From NCBI GenBank assembly GCA_050946195.1, contig JBMNUI010000050.1, positions 1 to 13,487 of the forward strand: DNA of 13,487 bases. Direction: 5' to 3'. This DNA is from UMGS1002 sp050946195. GTDB taxonomy: Bacteria; Bacillota; Clostridia; Oscillospirales; CAG-272. The position numbers and the translations under genes are program-made. The notes under the pieces are model-generated. The model was not told the DNA's origin and did no database searches. It worked only from the letters and a program-made list of their open reading frames with translations. Shown here piece by piece: positions 13,400 to 13,487 of the stretch. Each line of letters starts with the position of its first letter. Positions within the stretch are counted from its first letter, which is position 1.

Positions 13400-13487
13400 T
13401 CAGTCACCTCCTTTAATGACACTGCCGCCCAGCGCGGCAAAATCAGAGAAGAAGCCGGGATAGGATTTGTCTGTCGCCTCGACATTC
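13400..13487 (-). CDS. aroA: EPSP synthase, C-terminal end (runs off right edge)
   Basis: Only the last 28 codons and the stop are present. The reverse strand reads NVEATDKSYPGFFSDFAALG and then GSVIKGGD. KSYPxFFxDFxxLGG is the characteristic C-terminus of 5-enolpyruvylshikimate-3-phosphate synthase, which joins shikimate-3-phosphate and phosphoenolpyruvate. Position in front of aroC and the other pathway genes agrees. The ribosome-binding site of aroC is made from its final GGAGGTGA codons. The stop TGA (13400-13402) is two bases before the aroC ATG. Confidence 0.9.
   Translation of the reverse strand, partial: NVEATDKSYPGFFSDFAALGGSVIKGGD

Noticed and set aside
1..13487. Search for tRNA, rRNA, CRISPR arrays, insertion sequences or phage genes
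   Set aside because: No clover-leaf, spaced repeat array, transposase, integrase or phage structural motif was seen on either strand.

Overview
The window looks like a chromosomal segment from a low-G+C-type Gram-positive lineage with fairly GC-rich genes, most likely a clostridial bacterium (Oscillospiraceae/Ruminococcaceae-like). This is inferred, not proven. The clues are strong GGAGG ribosome-binding sites, AT-rich intergenic regions with near-perfect sigma-A promoters, a FakA/FakB pair, a NiCo (czcD-type) riboswitch, a bifunctional chorismate mutase-prephenate dehydratase, and hairpin-rich intergenic repeats. Only one gene (the Crp/Fnr regulator) is on the + strand. All others are on the - strand, so the window reads most naturally from right to left.

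Right end (13487 to 9463): the 3' end of an aromatic amino acid operon in the order aroA (C-terminal 28 residues only), aroC, pheA, an aroE-aroK fusion and aroQ. Genes overlap or lie within 17 bp of each other, and a terminator at the aroQ stop closes the operon. Together they cover shikimate dehydrogenation and phosphorylation, dehydroquinate dehydration, EPSP and chorismate synthesis, and the first steps to phenylalanine.

Middle (9451 to 5838): an ECF sigma factor overlaps a short zinc-finger anti-sigma gene. Then come fakA and fakB, the fatty acid kinase and a fatty-acid-carrying DegV protein, ending in an intergenic hairpin repeat and a terminator. A promoter embedded in that terminator drives a lone Gfo/Idh/MocA oxidoreductase with GH109-like features (5789 to 4554), which converges on the + strand Crp/Fnr regulator (3840 to 4508). 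A DSP-type protein phosphatase gene (3704 to 3033) diverges from the Crp/Fnr gene.

Left end (2963 to 1): a consensus promoter, a NiCo riboswitch and an intrinsic terminator precede a CDF metal efflux gene, which forms a self-contained Co/Ni (possibly Fe) detoxification unit. A structured intergenic stretch with a perfect 32-bp palindrome follows. Next are a DeoR-family regulator behind a perfect consensus promoter, and the start of pgk (phosphoglycerate kinase), which runs off the left edge. Palindromes surround both the deoR and pgk promoters.

No tRNA, rRNA, CRISPR array, insertion sequence or phage gene was seen. Nothing amounts to a clearly new multi-gene system. The most notable items are the riboswitch-CDF unit, the two structured intergenic elements, the sensor-less anti-sigma next to fatty acid kinase, and the aroE-aroK fusion.
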